NCBI GenBank assembly: GCA_937924475.1
Contig: CALDSV010000006.1
Location: 17,511 to 81,510, forward strand
Reading direction: 5' to 3'
DNA from: an uncultured bacterium
GTDB taxonomy: Bacteria > Nitrospirota > Thermodesulfovibrionia > Thermodesulfovibrionales > Thermodesulfovibrionaceae
DNA length: 64,000 bases
In this document: one piece after another, positions 33,614 to 40,867 of the stretch
Position numbering within the stretch: the stretch's first letter is position 1
Layout: each line of letters opens with the position of its first letter
Translations under genes and position numbers: made by a program
The notes under the pieces: generated by a model
What the model saw: only the letters and a program-made list of their open reading frames with translations
Told to the model about the DNA's origin: nothing
Database searches by the model: none

Positions 33614-34033
33614 ATGATAAGCAATGAGTTAATGAGCAAACTACAGAAAGCTGTTGCAAGAGAGCTTCAGGTAAGCATTCAGTATATGTGGCAACATGTC
33701 TTAGCAAAGGGAATTAAAGCAGAATCAGTAGGAGCCCTTTTCAAACAGTTTGCCATTAATGAAATGTTGCATGCAGAAAAGATCGCAGAAAGAATATCTT
33801 TCTATGGTGGTATTCCTACAACGCAACCAGATCCAATTACAATAGGCAAAAATCTCACAGAAATGCTCCAGATTGATAAAAAAGCTGAGGAAGAAGCAGT
33901 AGCCCTTTACAAAGAAATTATCAAACTTGCTGAAAAAGAAGAAGACTATGTAACAAGAAAACTTTTTGAGCAGATTTTGGAAGAAGAAGAGATTCATCTT
34001 GATAAATTTAGTTCCCTTCTTGAGGAGGAATAA
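33614..34033 (+). CDS. Ferritin-like (bacterioferritin-type) diiron protein
   Basis: 139 residues forming a four-helix bundle with the metal motifs KAVARELQVSIQYMWQH, NEMLHAEKIAERI (ExxH) and EQILEEEEIHLDKF (ExxH). This resembles short bacterioferritins and related ferritin-like proteins common in anaerobes. It may store iron or reduce peroxide. The ATG follows GGGAGGTG, and its 3' end overlaps the FprA start codon by one base. Whether it binds haem cannot be judged. Confidence 0.8.
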   Translation: MISNELMSKLQKAVARELQVSIQYMWQHVLAKGIKAESVGALFKQFAINEMLHAEKIAERISFYGGIPTTQPDPITIGKNLTEMLQIDKKAEEEAVALYKEIIKLAEKEEDYVTRKLFEQILEEEEIHLDKFSSLLEEE

Positions 34034-35253
34034 TGAAGCCTGTAGAGCTTAAAAATGGGATTTACTGGGTAGGAGTTATTGATTGGGCTGTAAGGGATTT
34101 TCATGGATATGAAACTCCACATGGCACAACCTATAACAACTACCTTATTATTGACGATGAACCTACACTTGTTGATGCAGTCCATCATGACTTTGCTCAC
34201 ATCTCCATAGAGAATATTTCAAGAATAATTGAAACTCAAAAAATAAAGAATGTTGTGATTAATCACATAGAAAATGACCATGCTGGTGGATTAGAGCAAA
34301 TATTGACATTAATTCCTGAGGCTACCCTTTATATGACTGAAAAGGCAAAAAAAGCTCTTAGTAAGTTTATCAATATTGAAAAATATAAGATAAAAACAGT
34401 AAAAACTGGTGATACCTTAAAAATAGGTAAAAGAACCCTCTATTTTATTGAAACTCCTATGATGCATTGGCCTGATTCAATGTTTACCTACCTTAAAGAA
34501 GATAAAGTTCTTATTAGCCAAGACGCCTTTGGGCAGCATCTTGCAACAGTGGAAAGATTTGATGATGAATTTGTAGACTGCTATTCCGTGGCTGAGTTAG
34601 AAGATGCTGTTGTTGACTATTATGCCAATATTCTAATGCCCTATGGAAATGTAATAAAGGCAAAAATTGAAGAGATTAAAAAATCCGGGATTGAAATTGA
34701 AATTATCGCACCAGATCATGGAGTAATATGGCGTTCTCATATTGATAAGGTTTTAAATCTTTACAGCGAAATGGTTGATGCAAAAGCTCAGCTTGGTGCA
34801 GTAATTGTTTATGATACCATGTGGCATAGCACAGAACAGATGGTATATCCGATTGCTAAGGGTCTTGAAGAAGAAGGGGTGCCTGTTAAGATATTTAAAC
34901 TTAGGGCAACACCAAAAAGTGTAGCTGTAAAAGAAGCATGGAAATACAGAGGATTGATTGTAGGTTCACCTACTCTAAACAATGGTATTTTCCCCTCTGT
35001 AGCTGATTTTCTCACTTATATTAAAGGCCTTAGATTGAAAAATAGACTATTTTCTGCCTTTGGAAGTTATGGGTGGTCAGGAGAGGCAGTAAAGGAAATT
35101 TTAGAAATTGGAAAGGCTATGAAACTTGAAGTATTAGAACCAGGCATTAGAGTTTTATATAAACCTTCAGAGGAGGATTTAAATAAATGCTATGAATTTG
35201 GCATAGCCTTTGGCAAGGCTTTAAAAGAATATCATGCAAAAAGGGAGGTGTAA
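34033..35253 (+). CDS. FprA-type A flavoprotein (O2/NO reductase)
   Basis: 406 residues. The N-terminal beta-lactamase-like domain has a complete diiron site: H78-x-E80-x-D82-H83 (NHIENDHAGG), the His in TPMMHWPDSM, Asp in SQDAFGQH and His in APDHGVIWR. The C-terminal flavodoxin domain starts about residue 255 (AVIVYDTMWHSTEQM) with GSPTLNNGIFP and FGSYGWSGEA for FMN binding. Such enzymes reduce O2 to water or NO to N2O with electrons from rubredoxin. No separate rubredoxin gene is in this operon. Confidence 0.95.
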   Translation: MKPVELKNGIYWVGVIDWAVRDFHGYETPHGTTYNNYLIIDDEPTLVDAVHHDFAHISIENISRIIETQKIKNVVINHIENDHAGGLEQILTLIPEATLYMTEKAKKALSKFINIEKYKIKTVKTGDTLKIGKRTLYFIETPMMHWPDSMFTYLKEDKVLISQDAFGQHLATVERFDDEFVDCYSVAELEDAVVDYYANILMPYGNVIKAKIEEIKKSGIEIEIIAPDHGVIWRSHIDKVLNLYSEMVDAKAQLGAVIVYDTMWHSTEQMVYPIAKGLEEEGVPVKIFKLRATPKSVAVKEAWKYRGLIVGSPTLNNGIFPSVADFLTYIKGLRLKNRLFSAFGSYGWSGEAVKEILEIGKAMKLEVLEPGIRVLYKPSEEDLNKCYEFGIAFGKALKEYHAKREV

Positions 35254-35255
35254 AA

Positions 35256-35750
35256 ATGGAAAAAACCCTTAAAAATTTAATGGAAGCCTTTGCAGGTGAG
35301 TCTCAGGCAAATAGGAAATACTTAGCTTTTGCTAAAAAAGCCGAGGAAGAAGGCTATCCTGGAATAGCAAAACTTTTCAAAGCAGCTGCTGAGGCAGAAA
35401 CAGTTCATGCCATGAATCATCTTAAAGCAGCAGGAGAAATAAAAAGCACCAAGGAAAACTTAGAAGCAGCAATAAAGGGTGAGACTTACGAATTTGAAAG
35501 CATGTATCCACCAATGCTTCAAGATGCTGAAGCAGAAGGACAAGCTCAGGCAAAGAGAAGCTTTTATTATGCTAATGAAGTTGAAAAGGTACATGCTGAG
35601 CTTTTCAAAAAAGCCCTTGAAAATATTGATAAAAAACTGGATACTGATTACTATGTCTGCCAAGTATGTGGTCATACAGTAGAAGGTGAGCCTCCAGATA
35701 AATGTCCTGTTTGTGGTTCACCAAAAAAGATGTATAAAAAAATTGAATAA
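35256..35750 (+). CDS. rbr: Rubrerythrin
   Basis: 164 residues: an N-terminal diiron four-helix domain (LMEAFAGESQANRKYLAFAKKAEEEGY, EAETVHAMNHL, YANEVEKVHAELF) and a C-terminal rubredoxin domain with YVCQVCGHTVEGEPPDKCPVCGSP. It reduces hydrogen peroxide in anaerobes. Its ribosome site GGGAGGTG ends just before the ATG, 2 bases after the FprA stop. A strong terminator follows. Confidence 0.96.
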   Translation: MEKTLKNLMEAFAGESQANRKYLAFAKKAEEEGYPGIAKLFKAAAEAETVHAMNHLKAAGEIKSTKENLEAAIKGETYEFESMYPPMLQDAEAEGQAQAKRSFYYANEVEKVHAELFKKALENIDKKLDTDYYVCQVCGHTVEGEPPDKCPVCGSPKKMYKKIE

Positions 35751-35755
35751 AACTG

Positions 35756-35783
35756 AAGCTCCCTCTCTTTGAGGGAGCTTTTT
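35756..35783 (+). terminator. Terminator of the PerR-like/rubrerythrin operon
   Basis: AAGCTCCCTC (35756-35765) and GAGGGAGCTT (35771-35780) form a 10-bp stem with a 5-base loop, followed by TTTTT. It lies just after rbr. The next gene starts only eight bases beyond the T run, so that gene depends on read-through or on a promoter inside rbr. Confidence 0.85.
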
Positions 35784-35790
35784 GTCTCAA

Positions 35791-36363
35791 ATGAAAATCT
35801 TAGCCATACATGGTTCTCCAAGAAAAGGAAACTCAGAGCTTCTCCTAAAAGAAGCATTGAATAATATTGACTCAAACCTTCACGAGATAAAAATTATAAA
35901 CCCTTCTAATTTAAATATTTCAGGATGTACTTCCTGTGACGGATGTAAACATACAGGTAAATGCATTATCATTGATGATATGGACGAAATTTATCCTCTT
36001 CTTAAGGATTCTCATAGAGTAATTATTTCTTCTCCCATATTTTTCTTTAGTGTGCCAGCTCAATTAAAAATGCTTATTGACCGATGTCAGTGTCTTTGGT
36101 ATGAAAAGTATGTGCTGAGTAAAACTAAGCAAAAGGATACCAATAGAAAAGCTCTAATCCTCCTTGTAGGTGGAATGAAAAGAGGAGAGGTTGGTGTTAC
36201 CTGTGCTGAGGCAACTCTCAAGGCCTTCTTAAGGACTATTGATGTAAAAGAGCATAAAACCTTATCCTATCTTGGTTACAATGAGCCCGGTGAAATAATG
36301 AAAAATCCCAGAGTAATTAGTGATATAAAATATGCCGTGGAAGAGATTATGAAAAATGATTGA
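35791..36363 (+). CDS. NAD(P)H-dependent FMN reductase-like flavoprotein (iron-sulfur flavoprotein family)
   Basis: About 190 residues with a flavodoxin-like fold: MKILAIHGSPRKGNSELLL binds the FMN phosphate, and SSPIFFFSVPAQLKMLIDRC is the second flavin loop. The Cys-rich stretch SGCTSCDGCKHTGKC resembles the cluster-binding region of iron-sulfur flavoproteins. The ATG at 35791 lacks a Shine-Dalgarno sequence; an in-frame TTG at 35782 lies inside the terminator. It overlaps the radical SAM gene by 8 bases, suggesting it may supply electrons to it. Confidence 0.82.
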   Translation: MKILAIHGSPRKGNSELLLKEALNNIDSNLHEIKIINPSNLNISGCTSCDGCKHTGKCIIIDDMDEIYPLLKDSHRVIISSPIFFFSVPAQLKMLIDRCQCLWYEKYVLSKTKQKDTNRKALILLVGGMKRGEVGVTCAEATLKAFLRTIDVKEHKTLSYLGYNEPGEIMKNPRVISDIKYAVEEIMKND

Positions 36364-37249
36364 GTATGTTCAATTTTTCCCCACATTAAGATGCAATCAA
36401 AATTGCGAATTTTGTTTTAGCAGAGGGCTTCAATACAATGATTTTCCTGAGGATAAAATTGAAGATTTTGTTATTCTTTTGCAAGAAAACAGAATACAAA
36501 ATCTGGATATATTAGGTGGAGAGCCCTTTCTTTACGGAGAGTTAAATCAATTAGTTGAAAAAGCTTTAGCAAAAAACATTAAAGTTACAATAAGTACAAA
36601 CGGAACGCTTCTGAGGGAACTTAAAGCTTTTCTCAAAAACTACAACAGTGAAAGAGTTAAGGTAGGCGTATCAATTAACAACACAGTCACTGATGATTTA
36701 TTAGAAACAATAAAGGAACACAAAGTTTGGATAAAAAGTGTATTAAGCAAACAGAGTCTTACCAGGGAGAATCTTCTAAATTTTGCTAACACCTTTGAAA
36801 TTAAGTATTACCTAATTTATATGGATGCAATGAATGAGAAACAGTTAGAGAATTCTCTTCCCTTTTATGAGTTTATTTCTATAATAAATGCTCTTCAGAG
36901 GTCCTTTCCTCAAATTGAGCCAGTTTTTTGTAAAGGATTTATAGGAGCTAATTCAAATTATCGCTGTCCTGCTGGAAGCGAAAAAATAACAATCATGCCC
37001 GATGGCTCTGTATATCCCTGTTATCTCCTGGCAAGATATGAAGAGTATAAAATTGGAAATTTTTTCGAAAATTCACTCTCAGAAATTCTGTCCTCCCTTA
37101 ATCTTCAAATTTTTAAAACTTACTTTGGTAATATATGCAATAATAAGATATGTGATTATCATGAAAAATGCAGAGGCGGATGCGTTGCCCATAGCATAAT
37201 TCATTATGGCAGGCACGATAAGCCTGACCCAAGATGTAATATAAGTTAG
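36356..37249 (+). CDS. Radical SAM protein with SPASM domain
   Basis: 297 residues. The cluster motif C13-NQN-C17-EF-C20 lies near the N-terminus, followed by LDILGGEPFLYGEL (SAM contact GGEP) and STNGTLL. The C-terminal SPASM region has CPAGSEKITIMPDGSVYPC and a CNNKICDYHEKCRGGC cluster for auxiliary iron-sulfur sites. SPASM proteins modify peptides or enzymes. No precursor peptide was seen nearby. It is flanked by a flavoprotein and SufCB, so the substrate may be a protein of cluster metabolism. That is a guess. Confidence 0.88.
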   Translation: MIEYVQFFPTLRCNQNCEFCFSRGLQYNDFPEDKIEDFVILLQENRIQNLDILGGEPFLYGELNQLVEKALAKNIKVTISTNGTLLRELKAFLKNYNSERVKVGVSINNTVTDDLLETIKEHKVWIKSVLSKQSLTRENLLNFANTFEIKYYLIYMDAMNEKQLENSLPFYEFISIINALQRSFPQIEPVFCKGFIGANSNYRCPAGSEKITIMPDGSVYPCYLLARYEEYKIGNFFENSLSEILSSLNLQIFKTYFGNICNNKICDYHEKCRGGCVAHSIIHYGRHDKPDPRCNIS

Positions 37250-37295
37250 GAGGCAGAGTATGATACAACAATTAAAAAATATTGGAGGGGATAAA

Positions 37296-38033
37296 ATGAA
37301 AGAAATGTTAAGAATTAAAAACCTCCATGTATCTGTGGAAGGAAGGAAAGTTCTTGAAGATATTAATTTCTCACTTAATTATGGTGAAATTGCTGTGCTC
37401 TTTGGACCTAATGGAGCTGGAAAAACAACTTTCATAATGACCTTGATGGGATTTCCGAGATACAAGATAGAAAAAGGTAGCATAATTTTTAAAGGCATAG
37501 ATGTAACCCATATGGATGTCTCAGAGAGAGCTAAACTTGGAATGGGTATATCTTTTCAGAGACCGCCTGTTGTAAGAGGTGTAAGCCTTAAAAAGCTTCT
37601 TCAGATACTTGGTAATGGTAGCAAAGAAGAGGAAATTATTGAATATGCTAAAAAACTTAACCTTCTAAACCATTTAGATAGAGACATAAATGATGGTTTT
37701 TCAGGTGGTGAAGTAAAAAGAGCAGAATTATTACAGTTGCTAATGCAAAAACCAGAGCTTGTTTTTATTGATGAGCCAGAATCAGGAGTTGATCTTGAAA
37801 ATATAGTATTGATTGGAGAGATGACAAATCTTCTTCTTGGTAGAGGGCAAAGAATTAAAGACCCCAAAAGTAGTGCGATAATTATCACTCATACAGGTTA
37901 TATTCTTGATTATATAAATGCAGACAGAGGCTATATACTTTTAAATGGTAGACTTCAGTGTAGAGGAAATCCAAGAGATATTCTCTCTGAGATCAAGAAA
38001 AATGGTTATGGGAGGTGTGTCACATGCCAGTAA
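37296..38033 (+). CDS. sufC: SufC-like ATPase of a minimal Suf/SMS system
   Basis: About 245 residues, an ABC ATPase with Walker A FGPNGAGKTTF, signature SGGEVKRAELLQLL and Walker B LVFIDEPESGVDLE. It resembles SufC more than a transporter ATPase, and SufB follows. I use the ATG at 37296, which has GGAGGGG five bases upstream. An in-frame ATG at 37260 also has its own AGGAGG, so two products are possible. It would drive iron-sulfur cluster assembly on SufB. The gene overlaps sufB by 10 bases. Confidence 0.9.
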   Translation: MKEMLRIKNLHVSVEGRKVLEDINFSLNYGEIAVLFGPNGAGKTTFIMTLMGFPRYKIEKGSIIFKGIDVTHMDVSERAKLGMGISFQRPPVVRGVSLKKLLQILGNGSKEEEIIEYAKKLNLLNHLDRDINDGFSGGEVKRAELLQLLMQKPELVFIDEPESGVDLENIVLIGEMTNLLLGRGQRIKDPKSSAIIITHTGYILDYINADRGYILLNGRLQCRGNPRDILSEIKKNGYGRCVTCQ

Positions 38034-39274
38034 GCAAAAAATACATAAAGGAGATCCAAAATAGAGCAAAAAAAGCCATTAATAAACCTGCTCTTTATGG
38101 AGAAGACATAGATTTAAATAAATTTCAAAAATTCATTGAAAGAGGCAAGATTGAAAGCCTTGAACTTTTACCAGAACTTGCAAAAGAAGCAGCTTTGATG
38201 GCTGGAGTTGATGTAGAAGAAAAAGAGAGATCTGGGTCCTATGTTCAGATGGATCACTCTGTTGTTTATAGGAAGTTAAGCAAAATCTATGAAGGAAAAG
38301 TAGAACTAATGAGCACAAACGAGGCTGTTGAAACCTATGATTGGCTTGAAGATTACTTTTGGAAAATAGTACCACCTGACACAGACAAATATACAGCACA
38401 GGTTGCCCTAAATCCTACCCATGGGTATTTTATAAGAATTCTTCCAGGACAAAAGCTTGATTATCCTCTTCAGACTTGTCTTATGATTGCAGAAGGATAC
38501 ATAAGTCAGAATGTCCACAATATAATAATAGTTGAAGAAGGAGCAGAGCTTCATGTAATTACAGGCTGCACTCTCTCTAAAGATGATGCTACAGGAATTC
38601 ATCTTGGTATTTCAGAATTTTATGTTAAAAAAGGTGGAAAACTATTTTTCACCATGATTCATAATTGGGCAGAAAACTTCTATGTGAGGCCAAGAACAGC
38701 AGTGGTAGTTGAAGAAGATGGTGTCTATGTCAATAACTATGCTTTGCTTAAGCCTGTAAAATCAATACAGTCAAGCCCTGTTGTTTATCTCAAGGGAGAT
38801 AGAGCTTCAGCAAGATTCAACACTGTGATATATGGACTTAAAGACTCTCAAATTGATCTTGGTTCTAAAATTATTTTTGAAGGTAAGGATACAAAAGGTG
38901 AATCCCTTGCAAGAACAATAGCAGACCATAAAAGCGTTATATACTCCAGAGGAGACTTAATAGCAAAAACTCATGAATACTGTATGGGAAGACTTGACTG
39001 CAGAGGTATAATATTTTCAAAGGAAGCATCCATATATGCCATACCTCAACTTATTTCCTACGGAGCTGATAAAGCAGATCTATCTCATGAAGCATCTATT
39101 GGACCAATCTCTGAGGAACAGGTTGAGTATTTAATGTCCAGAGGTATGACTAAAGACGAGGCTACAAGCCTAATTACAAGCGGATTCCTAAATCTTGACA
39201 TTCCCTTCCTTCCAGAGATTATTGACAAACATATAAAGGAAGTAATAAGACTAACAGCTAAAGAATCTCTATGA
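38024..39274 (+). CDS. sufB: SufB/SufD-like scaffold of a minimal Suf/SMS system
   Basis: About 416 residues from the ATG at 38024, with GGGAGG eight bases upstream. The SufBD beta-helix core is evident (AELHVITGCTLSKDD, YVKKGGKLFFTMIHNW, and C-terminal KADLSHEASIGPISEEQVEYLMSRGMTKDEATSLITSGFLNL). The SHEASIG motif and the following helices are the family hallmark. No separate sufD, sufS or sufU is present. Such two-gene SufCB (SMS-type) systems are considered ancestral and occur in archaea and anaerobic bacteria. A cysteine desulfurase must be elsewhere. Confidence 0.92.
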   Translation: MPVSKKYIKEIQNRAKKAINKPALYGEDIDLNKFQKFIERGKIESLELLPELAKEAALMAGVDVEEKERSGSYVQMDHSVVYRKLSKIYEGKVELMSTNEAVETYDWLEDYFWKIVPPDTDKYTAQVALNPTHGYFIRILPGQKLDYPLQTCLMIAEGYISQNVHNIIIVEEGAELHVITGCTLSKDDATGIHLGISEFYVKKGGKLFFTMIHNWAENFYVRPRTAVVVEEDGVYVNNYALLKPVKSIQSSPVVYLKGDRASARFNTVIYGLKDSQIDLGSKIIFEGKDTKGESLARTIADHKSVIYSRGDLIAKTHEYCMGRLDCRGIIFSKEASIYAIPQLISYGADKADLSHEASIGPISEEQVEYLMSRGMTKDEATSLITSGFLNLDIPFLPEIIDKHIKEVIRLTAKESL

Positions 39275-40159
39275 TTCCTCTCCAGAGGGTGGACTCATAG
39301 GTGGTCCACCCTCTATTAAATGACTTCCATCACAACTTTTAGAAGTATTATAGTTTGAAAGCTTTTCTCTACAAGTGGAAAAGGTTAAATTTAGTGAAAG
39401 GCAAATCTCCCTAACAGCGGAGATTATGCTTTCCCTCTTTTGGTCTTCTAAATAAATTGAATTTCCTCTCCTTTTCCCTCTTCTTATATACAAATCCTCA
39501 AGTATGGGGACCCTTTCAGGGAATCTCTCCTTTAGTCTTTTCCAGCTATCTAATCTTGGCTTAAAGGTACTCACAGTAACATGGGACACTCCAGCAGACT
39601 TAGCTAAGGAGAGTATCTCAAAGGCTTCATCTTCATTTATTGTAGGAATTATTGGATCAAACCTTAAGCCTGTTGGTATTCCCTCTTTACTTAATCTTTC
39701 TAAAGCATTTAATCTCTTGAAAGGACTTGGTGCATAAGGTTCAAGCTGGGAGGAATACTTTAAAGTTGTAATTGTAATGGTTACAGCGGAAGCCATATTT
39801 TTAAGTAAATCTATGTCTCTACAGACTATGTCACTTTTGGTTATTATTAGAACCTTCAAGGACTCTTTTCCAAAAATTTTCAAACAATCTCTTGTAAGTG
39901 CCTTTTGTCTTTCCATAGGTGGATAGGGATCTGATGTATTGCAAAGAGAAATAAGACTTCCCTTTGGAAGCTTTCTTATCTCTCTGCTGAGTACTTCGAG
40001 TAGTCGTGGTTTTTGTCGACATTTAAAAAAATCCTTTATGTAAGAGGATGCATAACAATAGATGCATGCATGGGCACAGCCTGTATAGGGATTAAGAGAA
40101 TACTTGGGAGGACAACTACAGAGTTCATTCTTCCATGGATCAAATCTTTGTAAATACAT
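39269..40159 (-). CDS. SPL-family (spore photoproduct lyase-like) radical SAM protein
   Basis: 296 residues. The cluster motif TGCAHACIYCYASSYI (C28, C32, C35) and LCNTSDPYPPMERQ, with ITKSD and FKRLNALERL, place it among 'DNA repair photolyase'-type radical SAM proteins. True spore photoproduct lyase activity is unlikely in a non-sporulating organism, so the substrate is unknown. The ATG at 40159 has no ribosome site; a CATAAT -10 lies 5 bases upstream. Its last codons overlap sufB by 6 bases and contain a strong hairpin (39284-39314). Confidence 0.8.
   Translation of the reverse strand: MYLQRFDPWKNELCSCPPKYSLNPYTGCAHACIYCYASSYIKDFFKCRQKPRLLEVLSREIRKLPKGSLISLCNTSDPYPPMERQKALTRDCLKIFGKESLKVLIITKSDIVCRDIDLLKNMASAVTITITTLKYSSQLEPYAPSPFKRLNALERLSKEGIPTGLRFDPIIPTINEDEAFEILSLAKSAGVSHVTVSTFKPRLDSWKRLKERFPERVPILEDLYIRRGKRRGNSIYLEDQKRESIISAVREICLSLNLTFSTCREKLSNYNTSKSCDGSHLIEGGPPMSPPSGEES
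39284..39314. other. Perfect 11-bp hairpin at the convergent sufB/SPL-like junction
   Basis: AGAGGGTGGAC (39284-39294) and GTCCACCCTCT (39304-39314) pair perfectly around a 9-base loop. It lies 10 bases after the sufB stop and within the last codons of the opposing gene, encoding its Pro-rich tail. No T run follows on either strand, so it is probably a 3' mRNA-stabilising or Rho-related structure and not a simple terminator. Confidence 0.6.
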
Positions 40160-40195
40160 AATTTATTATGTCACAATATAATATAATTCTTGGAT
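40160..40195. promoter_or_regulatory. 36-base divergent promoter region between two genes
   Basis: On the plus strand two overlapping TATAAT elements (40177-40182 and 40182-40187) end 8 bases before the ubiE ATG. On the minus strand CATAAT (40165-40170) ends 5 bases before the SPL-like ATG. Neither gene has a Shine-Dalgarno sequence. The whole gap seems to be occupied by back-to-back leaderless promoters. The -35 elements are weak. Confidence 0.45.
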
Positions 40196-40867
40196 ATGAA
40201 GGAAACTCAACAAATTAAATCAATGTTTGATAAAATCGTTTTGCGATATGATCTTCTAAATAGATTACTCTCTTTTGGGCAGGATATCCTTTGGAGAAAA
40301 AAAATGGCAAAAGAGGCTTTGAAAGATGGCTCTCAACTTATATTAGACCTTGCAGTGGGGACAGGAGATTCAGCTAAAGAACTCTTAAATAAAAGATTGA
40401 AAGTAATAGGAGTTGACATAAGTTTTGAAATGCTCAAGATTGCAAAGGGAAAAATTCAAAAAAACTTTTTTCCCCTACGTGCCTCAGCCTATGAGCTTCC
40501 TTTCAGAGAAAAAGTATTTGATGCTGTTACCTGTGCATTTGGCATTAGAAATATGCATGCAACAGAAATAGCTTTGAGAGAGATTCATCGAGTTATTAAA
40601 GATAATGGAAAAATAATAATACTTGAGTTCTCTCTACCCAAGGGTTTTTTGAAGAAACCTTATTTGATATATCTAAAAAATATTGTACCAATAATTGCTT
40701 CTTTTCTCTCCTGTCGGTCTGCATATGAATATCTGGGCTCTTCCATAGAGGAATTTTTTAAACCCGAGGAATTCTCTAAGCTTTTACAAAATTGCGGATT
40801 TAAAAACTTAAGGATTTATTCCTTAAGTTTAGGCGCTGTTTATCTTTATGTGGGAGAGAAAACTTAA
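40196..40867 (+). CDS. ubiE: Demethylmenaquinone (ubiquinone) methyltransferase
   Basis: About 223 residues. MFDKIVLRYDLLNRLLSFGQDILWRKKM is the UbiE/MenG N-terminus, LDLAVGTGDSAKEL is the SAM-binding motif I, and DAVTCAFGIRNM with ALREIHRVIKDNGKIIILEF and SFLSCRSAYEYLGSSIEEF complete the family. It performs the last step of menaquinone synthesis, the quinone expected in an anaerobe. I use the ATG at 40196; a TTG at 40190 is in frame. The 3' end overlaps the convergent sensor gene by 4 bases. Confidence 0.94.
   Translation: MKETQQIKSMFDKIVLRYDLLNRLLSFGQDILWRKKMAKEALKDGSQLILDLAVGTGDSAKELLNKRLKVIGVDISFEMLKIAKGKIQKNFFPLRASAYELPFREKVFDAVTCAFGIRNMHATEIALREIHRVIKDNGKIIILEFSLPKGFLKKPYLIYLKNIVPIIASFLSCRSAYEYLGSSIEEFFKPEEFSKLLQNCGFKNLRIYSLSLGAVYLYVGEKT

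Noticed and set aside
35782-35790. TTG start of the flavoprotein gene at 35782
   Set aside because: It lies inside the T run of the rubrerythrin terminator; the ATG at 35791 begins the conserved flavin-binding segment.
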